From: Clostridium cuniculi
GTDB lineage: Bacteria > Bacillota > Clostridia > Clostridiales > Clostridiaceae
Direction of reading: 5' to 3'
Assembly (NCBI RefSeq): GCF_004353185.1
Contig: NZ_SMUS01000005.1
Span: 1 to 64,000 of the forward strand
DNA length: 64,000 nucleotides
Part shown: positions 8,740 to 16,527 of the stretch, piece after piece
Layout of the letters: every line of letters starts with the position of its first letter
Numbering within the stretch: the first letter of the stretch is position 1
The notes under the pieces: model-generated
The model's input: only the letters and a program-made list of their open reading frames with translations
The model's database searches: none
What the model was told of the DNA's origin: nothing
Program-made: the position numbers and the translations under genes

Positions 8740-9093
8740 TTATAATATCTCTTTATATTGCTCTTCCTTAAATCCTACTAATACCTTATCATCACATATT
8801 AAAAGTGGTCTTTTAACAAGTTTTCCATCTGTAGCAAGCAATTTAATCATTTCTTCTCTAGACATATCTTTAATTTTATCTTTTAACTTCATTTCTTTAT
8901 ATAATACACCTGAAGTATTAAAGAATTTTTTAATTTCTAATCCACTTAAATCTATCCATTTTTCTAATTCTTCTACTGTAGGATTATCTATAGTTATGTC
9001 TCTATCATCAAAAGTTACATTATTTTCTTGTAAAAACTTCTTAGCTTTTCTACAAGTAGTACATTTAGGATATTGTAAAAATAACTTTTCCAT
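8740..9093 (-). CDS. ArsC/Spx-family thioredoxin-fold protein
   Basis: A 117-aa protein with the ArsC/Spx fold. The N-terminal QYPKCTTCRKAKKFL carries a CxxC redox motif, and the C-terminal RPLLICDDKVLVGF is the conserved strand-turn of the family. Relatives are glutaredoxin-like arsenate reductases (YffB type) and Spx/MgsR transcription regulators that bind the RNA polymerase alpha subunit and sense disulfide stress. Sequence alone does not separate these roles. There is no arsenic resistance gene nearby, which makes a redox-regulator or unknown reductase role somewhat more likely. AAGGAGATAATT precedes the ATG. It is monocistronic. Confidence 0.85.
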   Translation of the reverse strand: MEKLFLQYPKCTTCRKAKKFLQENNVTFDDRDITIDNPTVEELEKWIDLSGLEIKKFFNTSGVLYKEMKLKDKIKDMSREEMIKLLATDGKLVKRPLLICDDKVLVGFKEEQYKEIL

Positions 9094-9203
9094 AATTATC
9101 TCCTTTTAAATTATTTTTTTATAATTCTATCATAATTATTATGTAATAGTAAATATTATCTCTTAAATTTTTCTTTGTTTTTCTAAATAATGATTTATTT
9201 TTT

Positions 9204-9230
9204 AATATTGTATATAATAAATACAATATT
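9204..9230. promoter_or_regulatory. palindrome over a -10-like sequence upstream of the Cys-rich TPR gene
   Basis: AATATTGTAT (9204-9213) is mirrored perfectly by ATACAATATT (9221-9230) across a 7-base spacer. TATAAT (9213-9218) lies in the centre, 68 bases before the TPR gene ATG. This layout suits a repressor operator over a promoter. Confidence 0.45.
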
Positions 9231-9285
9231 ACTTTTATAGTAATACATACTTATATATAAATTATAACTTAAAGGAGTGAGCATT

Positions 9286-9714
9286 ATGGGTAATTCATAT
9301 TCTATTAACAATAATTCATTTATTACTATTAATAATTTAATAAACAAAAGAGATTTCACTACAGCTGAAAATTTATTAAATTCCTATATAGAAAAAAATG
9401 CTGATTATCACTATCTTTATAGCCTTTTACTAGAAAAAAAAGCTTGGTTTGATGAATCTTTAAATCATCTAAAAATAGCTGTTTCTCTTTCTCCTGACAA
9501 CACTTTATATAAAGAAAGTTTAATTACATTAATTGGTAGACATAGACATTACTCTGATGATTATTATCACAATGGTTATAGAAGACGTAATAGAGGTTGT
9601 GCATGTTGCTGCTGTGATGACTGTTGTGATTGTGGTAATTTTAGCTGCTGCGATTTAATATGTTTAGATCAATGTTGCGAATGTATGGGTGGAGATTTAA
9701 TTGAGTGTATTTAA
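9286..9714 (+). CDS. TPR-like protein with a cysteine-rich C-terminal tail, function unknown
   Basis: I do not recognise a characterised family. Residues about 12-85 form a helical TPR-like module (RDFTTAENLLNSYIEK, then AWFDESLNHLKIAVSLSPDN). The last 38 residues (105-142) contain 15 cysteines, including a CACCCC run and several CC pairs with Asp between them, so metal binding or disulfide chemistry is likely (inference). The TPR module closely resembles the one in the next gene (shared W-F....NHLK.A..L.P.N pattern), so the two are probably paralogous modules. The frame opens at GTG 9277, but AAAGGAG (9271-9277) fits the ATG at 9286. It is first in a three-gene plus-strand cluster ending at 11614. 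Confidence 0.8.
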   Translation: MGNSYSINNNSFITINNLINKRDFTTAENLLNSYIEKNADYHYLYSLLLEKKAWFDESLNHLKIAVSLSPDNTLYKESLITLIGRHRHYSDDYYHNGYRRRNRGCACCCCDDCCDCGNFSCCDLICLDQCCECMGGDLIECI

Positions 9715-9805
9715 TATTAAATTCTATTTTTTATATGAATCACTTATTTAGATTACTCTGAATATATTATAATAATTCAATAATCTTTTCTAAGGAGATT
9801 TATTT

Positions 9806-10645
9806 ATGAACCCTTATAAAGTACTTGGTATAAGACCAAATGCTTCATTAGATGAAATTAAAGATGCTTATGAATCATTAGCAAGTACCTATAGTATAAA
9901 TGATTTTAATGGTTCTCCAGAAGAACCACTTGCGGAGGATAAACTTTCAGAAATAAACGAAGCTTATACAATTTTAAATAACAATTTTAAGTATAAGAAT
10001 ATAAGAAACTTAATTGAAAATAAACAATTTTTATCAGCTGAAACAGAACTTAATCTAATCTATGATAAAAGTTCACCTGAATGGAATTATCTACAAGGTT
10101 TTGTATTACTAAAAAAAGGTTGGTTCCAAGCTGGCGTAAATCACTTAAAGACAGCTGCAGAATTAAATCCTAATAATGAGGAGTATCAAGAAGCATTAAT
10201 GGTACTTGTCAAAAAGGTTAGAAAAATGAAAGCAAATTATGCTAAAACAATGCAATATAATAGTGCTAATAATAACAACAATATGTGTGGTGGCGGTGGT
10301 CAAACAAATAACATGTGTGGTGGTTCTGGCAGCGGTGGTGGAATAGATCCTAACATTTTAAATATGTTTATGAATACTACCGGTGGCAGCCCTATGGGTG
10401 GTGCTAATCCTATGGGTGGTGCTAATCCTATGGGTGGTGCTAATCCTATGGGTGGAGGCAATCCTACTGATGGAATGAATAACGCTAATAATGCAAATCC
10501 TATGGGCAATATTGCTAACATGATGGGTGGTATGGGCGGTATGGGTGGAAGCAATCCTATGCAAAATATGCTTATGCAAAGCTTAATGGGTGGTGGAAAT
10601 GGAATGAATATGTGTGGTAATTCTGGTGGCGGTGGAATGTGCTAG
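9806..10645 (+). CDS. J-domain-like protein lacking HPD, with TPR-like module and Gly/Met-rich tail
   Basis: Residues 1-60 read as a J domain (NPYKVLGIRPNASLDEIKDAYE ... KLSEINEAYTIL), but the HPD triad expected after helix II is replaced by Ser-Ile-Asn near residues 30-32, so stimulation of a DnaK partner is unlikely. Residues about 62-135 are a TPR-like module similar to the upstream protein. From about 155 the protein is low complexity, with CGGGG and MCGG clusters, four PMGGxN repeats, and a final MC. It may be a scaffold or chaperone-like protein that oligomerises through the tail (inference). It lies 91 bases after the TPR/Cys gene and 44 bases before the DUF5685 gene, with AAGGAG before the ATG. 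Confidence 0.8.
   Translation: MNPYKVLGIRPNASLDEIKDAYESLASTYSINDFNGSPEEPLAEDKLSEINEAYTILNNNFKYKNIRNLIENKQFLSAETELNLIYDKSSPEWNYLQGFVLLKKGWFQAGVNHLKTAAELNPNNEEYQEALMVLVKKVRKMKANYAKTMQYNSANNNNNMCGGGGQTNNMCGGSGSGGGIDPNILNMFMNTTGGSPMGGANPMGGANPMGGANPMGGGNPTDGMNNANNANPMGNIANMMGGMGGMGGSNPMQNMLMQSLMGGGNGMNMCGNSGGGGMC
10391..10462 (+). repeat. four tandem 18-bp units encoding Pro-Met-Gly-Gly-x-Asn
   Basis: Three identical copies of CCTATGGGTGGTGCTAAT (10391-10444) and a diverged fourth (10445-10462) lie in frame in the J-like gene. The near-identity suggests recent expansion and possible length variation between strains. Confidence 0.9.
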
Positions 10646-10689
10646 TATTTATTTAAATACACTTTTTATCTTAATAAAGGAGAAGTTTA

Positions 10690-11598
10690 ATGTTTGGCTA
10701 TGTTACACCTCTTAAAAGCGAACTAAAGTTTAAAGAATTTGAATACTTTAGAAGCTATTATTGTGGATTATGTAATGAAATTAAACGAGAGTATGGTAAT
10801 ATTCCAAGATTTTGTTTAAATTACGATTTAACCTTTATAGGATTTTTATTAGATGGTCTTTACAGTAATCCACTTATTTTTGATTCCATCAAATGTTTAC
10901 GACATCCTAGAAAGAACATTATAATAACAAAAAAGACAAATGCTTTAAATTATTGCGCTAATTTAAGCATACTTCTTTTTGATTATAAACTAAAAGATAA
11001 CATAGAGGATGACAAAAGTGTAAAAAGTAAACTTTTTAAATTTCTCCTTTCTTCATCTTCTAAAAAAAGTTTACTTGAATTGGAGAATCTTTCTGATAAA
11101 ATATCAAATAATATAGATAGCTTATCAAATCTTGAAAAGTCAAAAAAACTTTCTTCTTTAGACGAAATCACGCATCCTTTTAGCGATATAATGGGAATGA
11201 TTTTAAGTGAATTTCCTTATAAATTTGAAGAGGATTCTGATATATTACGCGAAAATCTATATAATCTTGGATATTTTATTGGAAAATGGATTTATTTAAT
11301 AGATGCTCTTGATGATTTGAAAGATGATCTTAATACTAATAATTTTAATCCTTATAATGTATTATTCAACTCAAATTCATTAAACTTTGATGAATTAATT
11401 TCATCCTGTATTAATGAAATTGACTTCTATATTTCAAATTGTCTTGTAAATTGCAGCGATTTTCTTAAGATTATCCCTTTTAAAAAGCATTATAGTATTA
11501 TTGATAATGTAATAAATTTAGGAATGATCAATAAATACTATGAAATTTTAAATAAAATACCTGCTATAGAAAACAAAAAAATAAATACCAGTAGCTAA
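10690..11598 (+). CDS. DUF5685 family protein
   Basis: A 302-aa helical protein of the DUF5685 type, recognised by the opening MFGYVTPLKSELK and the YYCGLC motif (Cys25, Cys28). Further cysteines are at 42, 69 and 89. Two Asp-rich helical stretches, LFDYKLKDNIEDD (about 97-109) and IDALDDLKDDLN (about 204-215), are arranged as in trans-isoprenyl or squalene/phytoene-synthase folds. No enzymatic role is established for the family as far as I know, so the prenyl-synthase resemblance is an inference. It is third in the plus-strand cluster with two Cys-rich TPR proteins, with AAAGGAGAAG before the ATG. The stop overlaps the terminator. Confidence 0.82.
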   Translation: MFGYVTPLKSELKFKEFEYFRSYYCGLCNEIKREYGNIPRFCLNYDLTFIGFLLDGLYSNPLIFDSIKCLRHPRKNIIITKKTNALNYCANLSILLFDYKLKDNIEDDKSVKSKLFKFLLSSSSKKSLLELENLSDKISNNIDSLSNLEKSKKLSSLDEITHPFSDIMGMILSEFPYKFEEDSDILRENLYNLGYFIGKWIYLIDALDDLKDDLNTNNFNPYNVLFNSNSLNFDELISSCINEIDFYISNCLVNCSDFLKIIPFKKHYSIIDNVINLGMINKYYEILNKIPAIENKKINTSS

Positions 11599-11614
11599 AA
11601 AGCTACTGGTATTT
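11583..11614. terminator. bidirectional terminator between the DUF5685 and lipoprotein genes
   Basis: A 14-bp perfect stem (11583-11596 with 11601-11614) has an AAAA loop and includes the DUF5685 stop codon. It is shared by convergent genes. Confidence 0.88.
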
Positions 11615-11617
11615 ATT

Positions 11618-12409
11618 TTATTTACTATATGCTGTTATATCTCTCTTTGTATCTAAAATTGCATTTCCATCCTTATCAACATCAAACACTGATGTTACTG
11701 TAACCTTTGTTATCTCACCCTTTAAATTTTCTACCTTTGCAATAAAATAATTTCTTGCTTTTTTCTCTATTTTTTGTGGTTCTTCTACTATACTTGTAAA
11801 TGTTCCTTCTGTTGTTTCAACTACAATTTCAGTTTTTTCATCTGTTGTACCAAAAACATATGAATTATTAGTATCGTTATATAAATTAACTCTTATTAGT
11901 GCTCCATCAAATTGTACAGCCTCTTTTATTAAATTTAAATTTAATTCTTTTTCTTTACTCATTGGAACATCAAAATTTATACACTCAGTAATACCATCTG
12001 GTGAAACTGACCATCCATTATCTTCTTTTATTATTGCATATACATAATCTTCCGTAGTATCTTCATCATCTACCACTGCTGAAATAGTAACAACTGCTTT
12101 TTTTAGATTTTCATTTACATCTTCTATACTTTTTACTGTTGAAGACTTTATATTTAAATCTTTTCTATTTTTCTTCATTACCTTTATTATTTGACTTGCA
12201 TCATACCCAATATAATCTATATATTCATTTGAATATAACTTAACCATTTCTTCCACATTATTCTCTAAATTATATGTATTAAATAAATTAATTGCCTCTT
12301 CTGGTGTATTTGCTCTAACCATTTCAACCTTTTTATTACATCCAAGAGATAAAAAAACAAAAATCGATAAAATACCTAAAATTCCAGATATTTTTAATAT
12401 TTTTTTCAT
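11618..12409 (-). CDS. predicted lipoprotein with NTF2-like domain, function unknown
   Basis: The N-terminus MKKILKISG followed by a hydrophobic stretch ends in the lipobox LSLGC (Cys about residue 24), so it is exported and lipid-anchored. Residues about 35-125 (TPEEAINLFNTYNLENNVEEMVKLYS...) resemble the NTF2-like/DUF4878 fold common in Gram-positive lipoproteins. The second half (about 135-263) is beta-rich and may be a TasA/DUF4352-like immunoglobulin-type domain (weak inference). GAGGAAG precedes the ATG. There is no enzyme motif and no transporter partner nearby. A small-ligand or envelope-stress role is possible but not shown. Confidence 0.75.
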   Translation of the reverse strand: MKKILKISGILGILSIFVFLSLGCNKKVEMVRANTPEEAINLFNTYNLENNVEEMVKLYSNEYIDYIGYDASQIIKVMKKNRKDLNIKSSTVKSIEDVNENLKKAVVTISAVVDDEDTTEDYVYAIIKEDNGWSVSPDGITECINFDVPMSKEKELNLNLIKEAVQFDGALIRVNLYNDTNNSYVFGTTDEKTEIVVETTEGTFTSIVEEPQKIEKKARNYFIAKVENLKGEITKVTVTSVFDVDKDGNAILDTKRDITAYSK

Positions 12410-12470
12410 AAAACTTCCTCACAATCTATAATTTATCTTAATAACTATATATCACACTTTTGAAATTTCA

Positions 12471-12920
12471 TCAATATTTGCATAACTTAGTTTTCAAATT
12501 ATTTAAAATTTCTAAATGATTATCATAGTCTTTTATTACTCCCTTTATATCATTCATTATGCTTTGTTCCATATTTTTATTTTCTTCCATAAACTTATTT
12601 GCATTTTTTATTCCCATATTCATAGCTTTTATTGCATGTTCACATACTTCAGCATCAGTATCAACAGATATAAGCTTTATTTTTTCAAAGGCTTCTGCTA
12701 TATTTCCTCTTATCCCTAATGAATCACTTGCATTTCCTCCTAACTCTTCTATTCTATGAGTTATGGCTTCTTCATGCTTTTTAAATGATTCTATAATTTC
12801 TCTTAATTTACTTTTAAGTTCTAAATTTTGCGCTTTATCTAAATAATCTTTAAATGTAGCCCCTCCCATATGAATTCCTGTTAGAAACTTATTTAATTCT
12901 TTAATTATTTTTTCACTCAT
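12471..12920 (-). CDS. DUF2383 (ferritin-like four-helix) protein
   Basis: About 149 aa, almost entirely helical, beginning MSEKIIKELNKFLTGIHMGGATFKDYLDKA. It has evenly spaced Glu and His residues (KKHEEAITHRIEELGG) as in the ferritin-like PA2169/DUF2383 family, often linked to stress or spore functions. Whether it binds iron cannot be settled here. The frame opens at GTG 12929, but AGAGGTGAT places the ATG at 12920 as the start. It lies between a lipoprotein gene and the HesB-like gene, all on the minus strand but separated by a terminator from the latter. Confidence 0.78.
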   Translation of the reverse strand: MSEKIIKELNKFLTGIHMGGATFKDYLDKAQNLELKSKLREIIESFKKHEEAITHRIEELGGNASDSLGIRGNIAEAFEKIKLISVDTDAEVCEHAIKAMNMGIKNANKFMEENKNMEQSIMNDIKGVIKDYDNHLEILNNLKTKLCKY

Positions 12921-12984
12921 TTTTATCACCTCTAACCTTTTTACATTATTTTTCCCATTTTTGAAAATAATATTTATAAAATTT

Positions 12985-13016
12985 AAAAGCTATGCAAAAT
13001 ATTTTGCATAGCTTTT
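12985..13016 (-). terminator. terminator of the HesB-like gene
   Basis: A 32-bp perfect palindrome (AAAAGCTATGCAAAAT and its reverse complement) lies immediately after the HesB-like stop. On the minus strand it ends in a T run. Confidence 0.8.
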
Positions 13017-13019
13017 AAA

Positions 13020-13295
13020 TTAATCTAAATCCTTAATATAGAATCCCTTATTGTAAACTTCTTTATCATACTTAATTTCAATATTATTACAAGCTCTAAC
13101 GTCTTTTTTATTTACAATAAACTTAATTCCTTCTATTATCTCTTCAACGTCCTCATCACTCTTAAAATCACAATATAATTCATAAGCCGGTTTACCACAA
13201 CCATAGAAAACCTTTATTCTTATATACTCTTCTGAACTTTCATTTACTAAAGCTTTTAGAGCTTCTCTTGCTTTTTCATCAAACTTTAATTCCAT
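13020..13295 (-). CDS. HesB/IscA-like small protein
   Basis: A 91-aa protein of the HesB-like (YneR/IscA-related) family: MELKFDEKAREALKAL at the start, then IRIKVFYGCGKPAYELY. Only the Cys of GCGKP and a second Cys (VRACNN) stand out. The C-terminal CxC of true A-type Fe-S carriers is absent, so a direct cluster-carrier role is uncertain. AAGGAGTAGTATT precedes the ATG. It is a single gene with its own terminator (12985-13016), and no isc or suf genes are visible in the window. Confidence 0.8.
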   Translation of the reverse strand: MELKFDEKAREALKALVNESSEEYIRIKVFYGCGKPAYELYCDFKSDEDVEEIIEGIKFIVNKKDVRACNNIEIKYDKEVYNKGFYIKDLD

Positions 13296-13405
13296 AATAC
13301 TACTCCTTCTTAGATAAAATAACTATATTTTATATTATATATAAATTTATTATATATTAAAATACTATAAATATTTATTAATATAATTAAACTATATATA
13401 AGAAT

Positions 13406-13450
13406 AAAGGCTCTTTAGTAAAATAAATTAAACTTTACTAAAGAGCCTTT
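13406..13450 (-). terminator. terminator of the aspartokinase gene and the pnp-side operon end
   Basis: A 17-bp perfect stem (13406-13422 with 13434-13450) lies just beyond the aspartokinase stop codon and is T-rich downstream on the minus strand. Confidence 0.85.
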
Positions 13451-13459
13451 CCTTATTCA

Positions 13460-14662
13460 CTATTTACCTAAACCAAATTCACTATGAAGCAATCTTACTG
13501 CTTCAGAAACATTTTTAGTATCAATTAAACACCAAATAGTCATATTGGAATCTGTTGTTTGTAATACTTCAATATTATTACTTGTTAGAGTATTTATTAT
13601 TCTTGCCATAACTCCCGGAACTCCATTCATTCCAGCACCAACAATAGCTACAGTACTACAATTTTCAATAGTTGTATACTTAATTTCAGCTTTACTCATG
13701 ATTTCTGAAAGTTTATCTTTTTCAGTAGCATCAATAGTGAACATTTGATGTTCTGGAAAAATGTTTATTAAATCTAAACTTATATGGTTTTTAGCTAATA
13801 ATTCTAAAAGATTTCTGTAAGTTCCTTTACCTTTATTATCTGATAATCTTACTCTTACTTGAATTCTATTATTTAAATGAGTTATTCCAGAAATTAGTCT
13901 CTTTTCTTCTTCTGAAACATTGCTCTTAATTATAGTACCTTTTGAATCATTCATAGTGTTTTTAATGGCTAATGGTACATTTCCCTTTTTAGCTAAAGTA
14001 ACAGCTTTTGGATGAATAACCTTTGCACCTTGATCAGCTAATTGGAATACCTCATTATATGTCATTTCATTTATAAGAGATGCATCTTCCACCATTCTTG
14101 GATCTGCTGTCATTATACCATCAACATCAGTATATATATCTATCTGTTTAGCCTTTAATGCAACTCCTAATATACATGCAGAAGTATCACTTCCACCTCT
14201 TCCTAAAGTTGTAAAAAATCCATCTTTAGTAACTCCTTGGAATCCTGTTACTACTGGTACCTTTCCTTCTTCTAAAACTTTCATTATATTATGAGTATCC
14301 ACATCAATAGCTTGTGCATCAGTGTGGACATTATTAGTTATAATTCCTGCTTGCCCTCCAGTTAGTGGTACTGCAGTTATTCCATGCTTATATAAATCAT
14401 TACATAATACTACTGAACTTATTATTTCTCCACAACACATTAACAAATCTTGAGCATTTTTATTATTATCTTTAAAATTGTTATCTACAAGTGATAATAG
14501 GGTATCTGTTGCATATGGCTCTCCCATTCTTCCCATAGCTGACACTACTACTACTGGTTTTAACCCACTTTCAATTGCCTTCCCTATTTTCTTTATTACT
14601 TGTTTTCTTCTTTCCTCTGTAGATACAGATGTTCCTCCGAACTTTTGCACTATTATATTCAA
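13460..14662 (-). CDS. aspartate kinase
   Basis: Catalyses ATP-dependent phosphorylation of aspartate, the first step to lysine, diaminopimelate, threonine and methionine. The kinase domain opens with IVQKFGGTSVS and carries VVVVSAMGRMGEPYATDTLL and the GRGGSDTSA nucleotide loop. Two ACT domains follow from about residue 265 (RVRVRLSDNKG..., TVAIVGAGMNGVPGVMARI). At 400 aa it is monofunctional. The start is TTG 14662 with a GGGGGA ribosome binding site. In Bacillus the equivalent position, downstream of ymxH, holds dapG, so a diaminopimelate/sporulation-linked isozyme is likely. I found no lysine riboswitch upstream, so feedback inhibition through the ACT domains is the probable control. Confidence 0.94.
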   Translation of the reverse strand: MNIIVQKFGGTSVSTEERRKQVIKKIGKAIESGLKPVVVVSAMGRMGEPYATDTLLSLVDNNFKDNNKNAQDLLMCCGEIISSVVLCNDLYKHGITAVPLTGGQAGIITNNVHTDAQAIDVDTHNIMKVLEEGKVPVVTGFQGVTKDGFFTTLGRGGSDTSACILGVALKAKQIDIYTDVDGIMTADPRMVEDASLINEMTYNEVFQLADQGAKVIHPKAVTLAKKGNVPLAIKNTMNDSKGTIIKSNVSEEEKRLISGITHLNNRIQVRVRLSDNKGKGTYRNLLELLAKNHISLDLINIFPEHQMFTIDATEKDKLSEIMSKAEIKYTTIENCSTVAIVGAGMNGVPGVMARIINTLTSNNIEVLQTTDSNMTIWCLIDTKNVSEAVRLLHSEFGLGK

Positions 14663-14683
14663 GGAATCTCCCCCTTAAGTTTT

Positions 14684-14989
14684 TTAAGCTCTCGCTCTTT
14701 TTATCTTACCTTCCTCAGCAGAGATTACTATGACATTAGTTCCAACCTTTGTTACACATTCCCATGGTATTTCAACATATTCTTTGCTACCAAAGAAGCT
14801 AAACTTACTTGCACTAATACCAACAACCAGGAATTTAAGATATCCTTCTTCATCAATTATAAAATCAATATTTTGAGCGCTATCATACTTTTCTGCACTT
14901 TCTAAGTTAAAAATTTCATATCTTTCTAACTCGCTTAAGTTCCTAAGTTGACTTTCTGGCTTTTTTTCGTAATATTCAAAATCCTTCAT
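14684..14989 (-). CDS. ymxH: YlmC/YmxH family PRC-barrel sporulation protein
   Basis: About 101 aa with the PRC-barrel-like sequence MKDFEYYEKKPESQLRN... and VEIPWECVTKVGTNVIVI, ending in a basic KRARA tail. The family is conserved in spore-forming Firmicutes. The frame begins at 15025, but AAGGAGGT sits before the ATG at 14989. It lies between mlpA and the aspartokinase gene, exactly as in Bacillus subtilis, with 21 bases to the latter, so the two are probably co-transcribed. The molecular role is unknown. Confidence 0.87.
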   Translation of the reverse strand: MKDFEYYEKKPESQLRNLSELERYEIFNLESAEKYDSAQNIDFIIDEEGYLKFLVVGISASKFSFFGSKEYVEIPWECVTKVGTNVIVISAEEGKIKRARA

Positions 14990-15114
14990 AATAATTACCT
15001 CCTTGTTATACATAATATTATGCATCCAATAGGTAATATATTACTTTACATATACTATTAAAACCCAAGCAGCGCTTTACTCTACTTAAATAATATATCA
15101 ACTATAAGCTAAAG

Positions 15115-16419
15115 TTACAATAGAAATTTTTCATCAGTACAACTCTTATATGCAACTTTAGAATCATTTATTATTTTATTTAAATTTTCAGCTTCTATTC
15201 CTTGCCCAACAAAAGCACTACTAATTATTCCTGGCTTAAAGCACTTCTCCAATACATAGTTTATGTCATCGCTATCTATTTTGTTAATTCTCTTAATAAC
15301 ATCTTCTTGTGTTTTAATTTTATTTTGTAATAAGAAACATTTTGCATTAGCAAACATTCTAGATGAAGTACTTTCTAAACCTAATATATAACTTGCTTTA
15401 ATTTTCTCCTTATTAATTTCTAATAACTCTTTACTTATACCTTTTTTAGCAAAATCATGTAAATGTTCGTTAATAACGCTTATTGCTTTATCACAATACT
15501 TATTACTTAATCCTGTATATATATTTAATGTTCCAACACCTAAATAAGGTTGCATATAAGAATAAACACTATAGCATAATCCTAACTCTTCTCTAACTTT
15601 TTGGAAAAGTATTGATGATGCACCACCACCAAATATATTATTTAACAATACTAATGAATAAGATTTATCATCAGCATATGGTAATCCATTTAAACCTAGA
15701 TTTATATGAACTTGTTCTATTTGTTTTTCCATGTACTTACTATCATGCTTTAATTCAATAGATTCATAAGTTGGATTATATATATCATCTTTACTCCACT
15801 TTCCAAAGTACTCTTCTATAAGCTTTCTTAATTCCTTTTCATCAAACTTTCCACAAATGCTAAGTACAGAATTATACGGAGTATAATGTGTTCTAATATA
15901 ATCTTTAATCTTCTTTCTATTAAATGATTTTATTCTATCAGGTGTTCCTAAAATTGGATATGCTAAAGAATCCTTTCCAAAGATAGCTTCTGAATGTATT
16001 TCGTCTAATACATCTTCCGGATTATCTTGACTCATATTTATTTCTTCAATAACTACACCTTTTTCTTTTTCAATTTCTTCTTCATCAAATTTTGAATTTA
16101 ATATCATATCAGAAATTACATCTAAACATAAATCTACATGTGTATTTAATGCTTTTATATAATAACAAGTAGTCTCCTTACTTGTATAAGCATTAATTTG
16201 ACCACCTATATTTTCTATTTCTTGCACAATCTCTTTTGCACTTCTTTTATCTGTGCCTTTAAAAAACATATGCTCTATAAAATGCGAAATTCCATTTACA
16301 TCTTTACTTTCATTTCTAGAACCATTTTGAACCATTACTCCTACACTTATAGAATTAACATGTTCAATATATTCTGTTACAACTCTTAAGCCATTATCTA
16401 ATGTATATAAATTAAACAT
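15115..16419 (-). CDS. mlpA: M16 family zinc metallopeptidase (MlpA/YmxG type)
   Basis: A pitrilysin-like peptidase of 434 aa with the inverted zinc motif HFIEH (in GISHFIEHMFFKGT, about residues 43-58) and a downstream Glu-rich helix (EEINMSQDNPEDVLDEIHSEAIFG) supplying the third ligand. The C-terminal inactive M16 domain includes GGGASSILFQKVREELGLCYSVYSY. Homologues act as processing proteases. In B. subtilis the gene lies between pnp and ymxH, as here. GGGAGGTAAAT precedes the ATG. It is preceded by the pnp terminator, so it probably has its own promoter. Confidence 0.93.
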   Translation of the reverse strand: MFNLYTLDNGLRVVTEYIEHVNSISVGVMVQNGSRNESKDVNGISHFIEHMFFKGTDKRSAKEIVQEIENIGGQINAYTSKETTCYYIKALNTHVDLCLDVISDMILNSKFDEEEIEKEKGVVIEEINMSQDNPEDVLDEIHSEAIFGKDSLAYPILGTPDRIKSFNRKKIKDYIRTHYTPYNSVLSICGKFDEKELRKLIEEYFGKWSKDDIYNPTYESIELKHDSKYMEKQIEQVHINLGLNGLPYADDKSYSLVLLNNIFGGGASSILFQKVREELGLCYSVYSYMQPYLGVGTLNIYTGLSNKYCDKAISVINEHLHDFAKKGISKELLEINKEKIKASYILGLESTSSRMFANAKCFLLQNKIKTQEDVIKRINKIDSDDINYVLEKCFKPGIISSAFVGQGIEAENLNKIINDSKVAYKSCTDEKFLL

Positions 16420-16487
16420 ATTTACCTCCCTTTTATCGATTTGCTTTTAGTTTATTTTAATCTTATCATATTTATTCTACATAGTAA

Positions 16488-16517
16488 AAAAAAGAGAATT
16501 ATTTTAAATTCTCTTTT
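16488..16517 (-). terminator. terminator of pnp
   Basis: AAAAGAGAATT pairs with AATTCTCTTTT (about 16490-16516), with a T tract following on the minus strand. It lies 11 bases past the pnp stop codon. Confidence 0.8.
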
Positions 16518-16527
16518 AACATTTCTA

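Noticed and set aside
10300-10579. Two minus-strand open frames rich in Pro/Ile and in Thr/His
   Set aside because: They are shadows of the Gly/Met-rich repeat of the J-like gene on the plus strand and have no ribosome binding site.
12516-12759. Plus-strand hydrophobic frames opposite the DUF2383 gene
   Set aside because: They mirror the helical minus-strand gene, overlap each other and have no ribosome binding site.
14663-14683. Lysine riboswitch before the aspartokinase
   Set aside because: Only 21 bases separate ymxH and the aspartokinase gene, and no L-box sequence is present.
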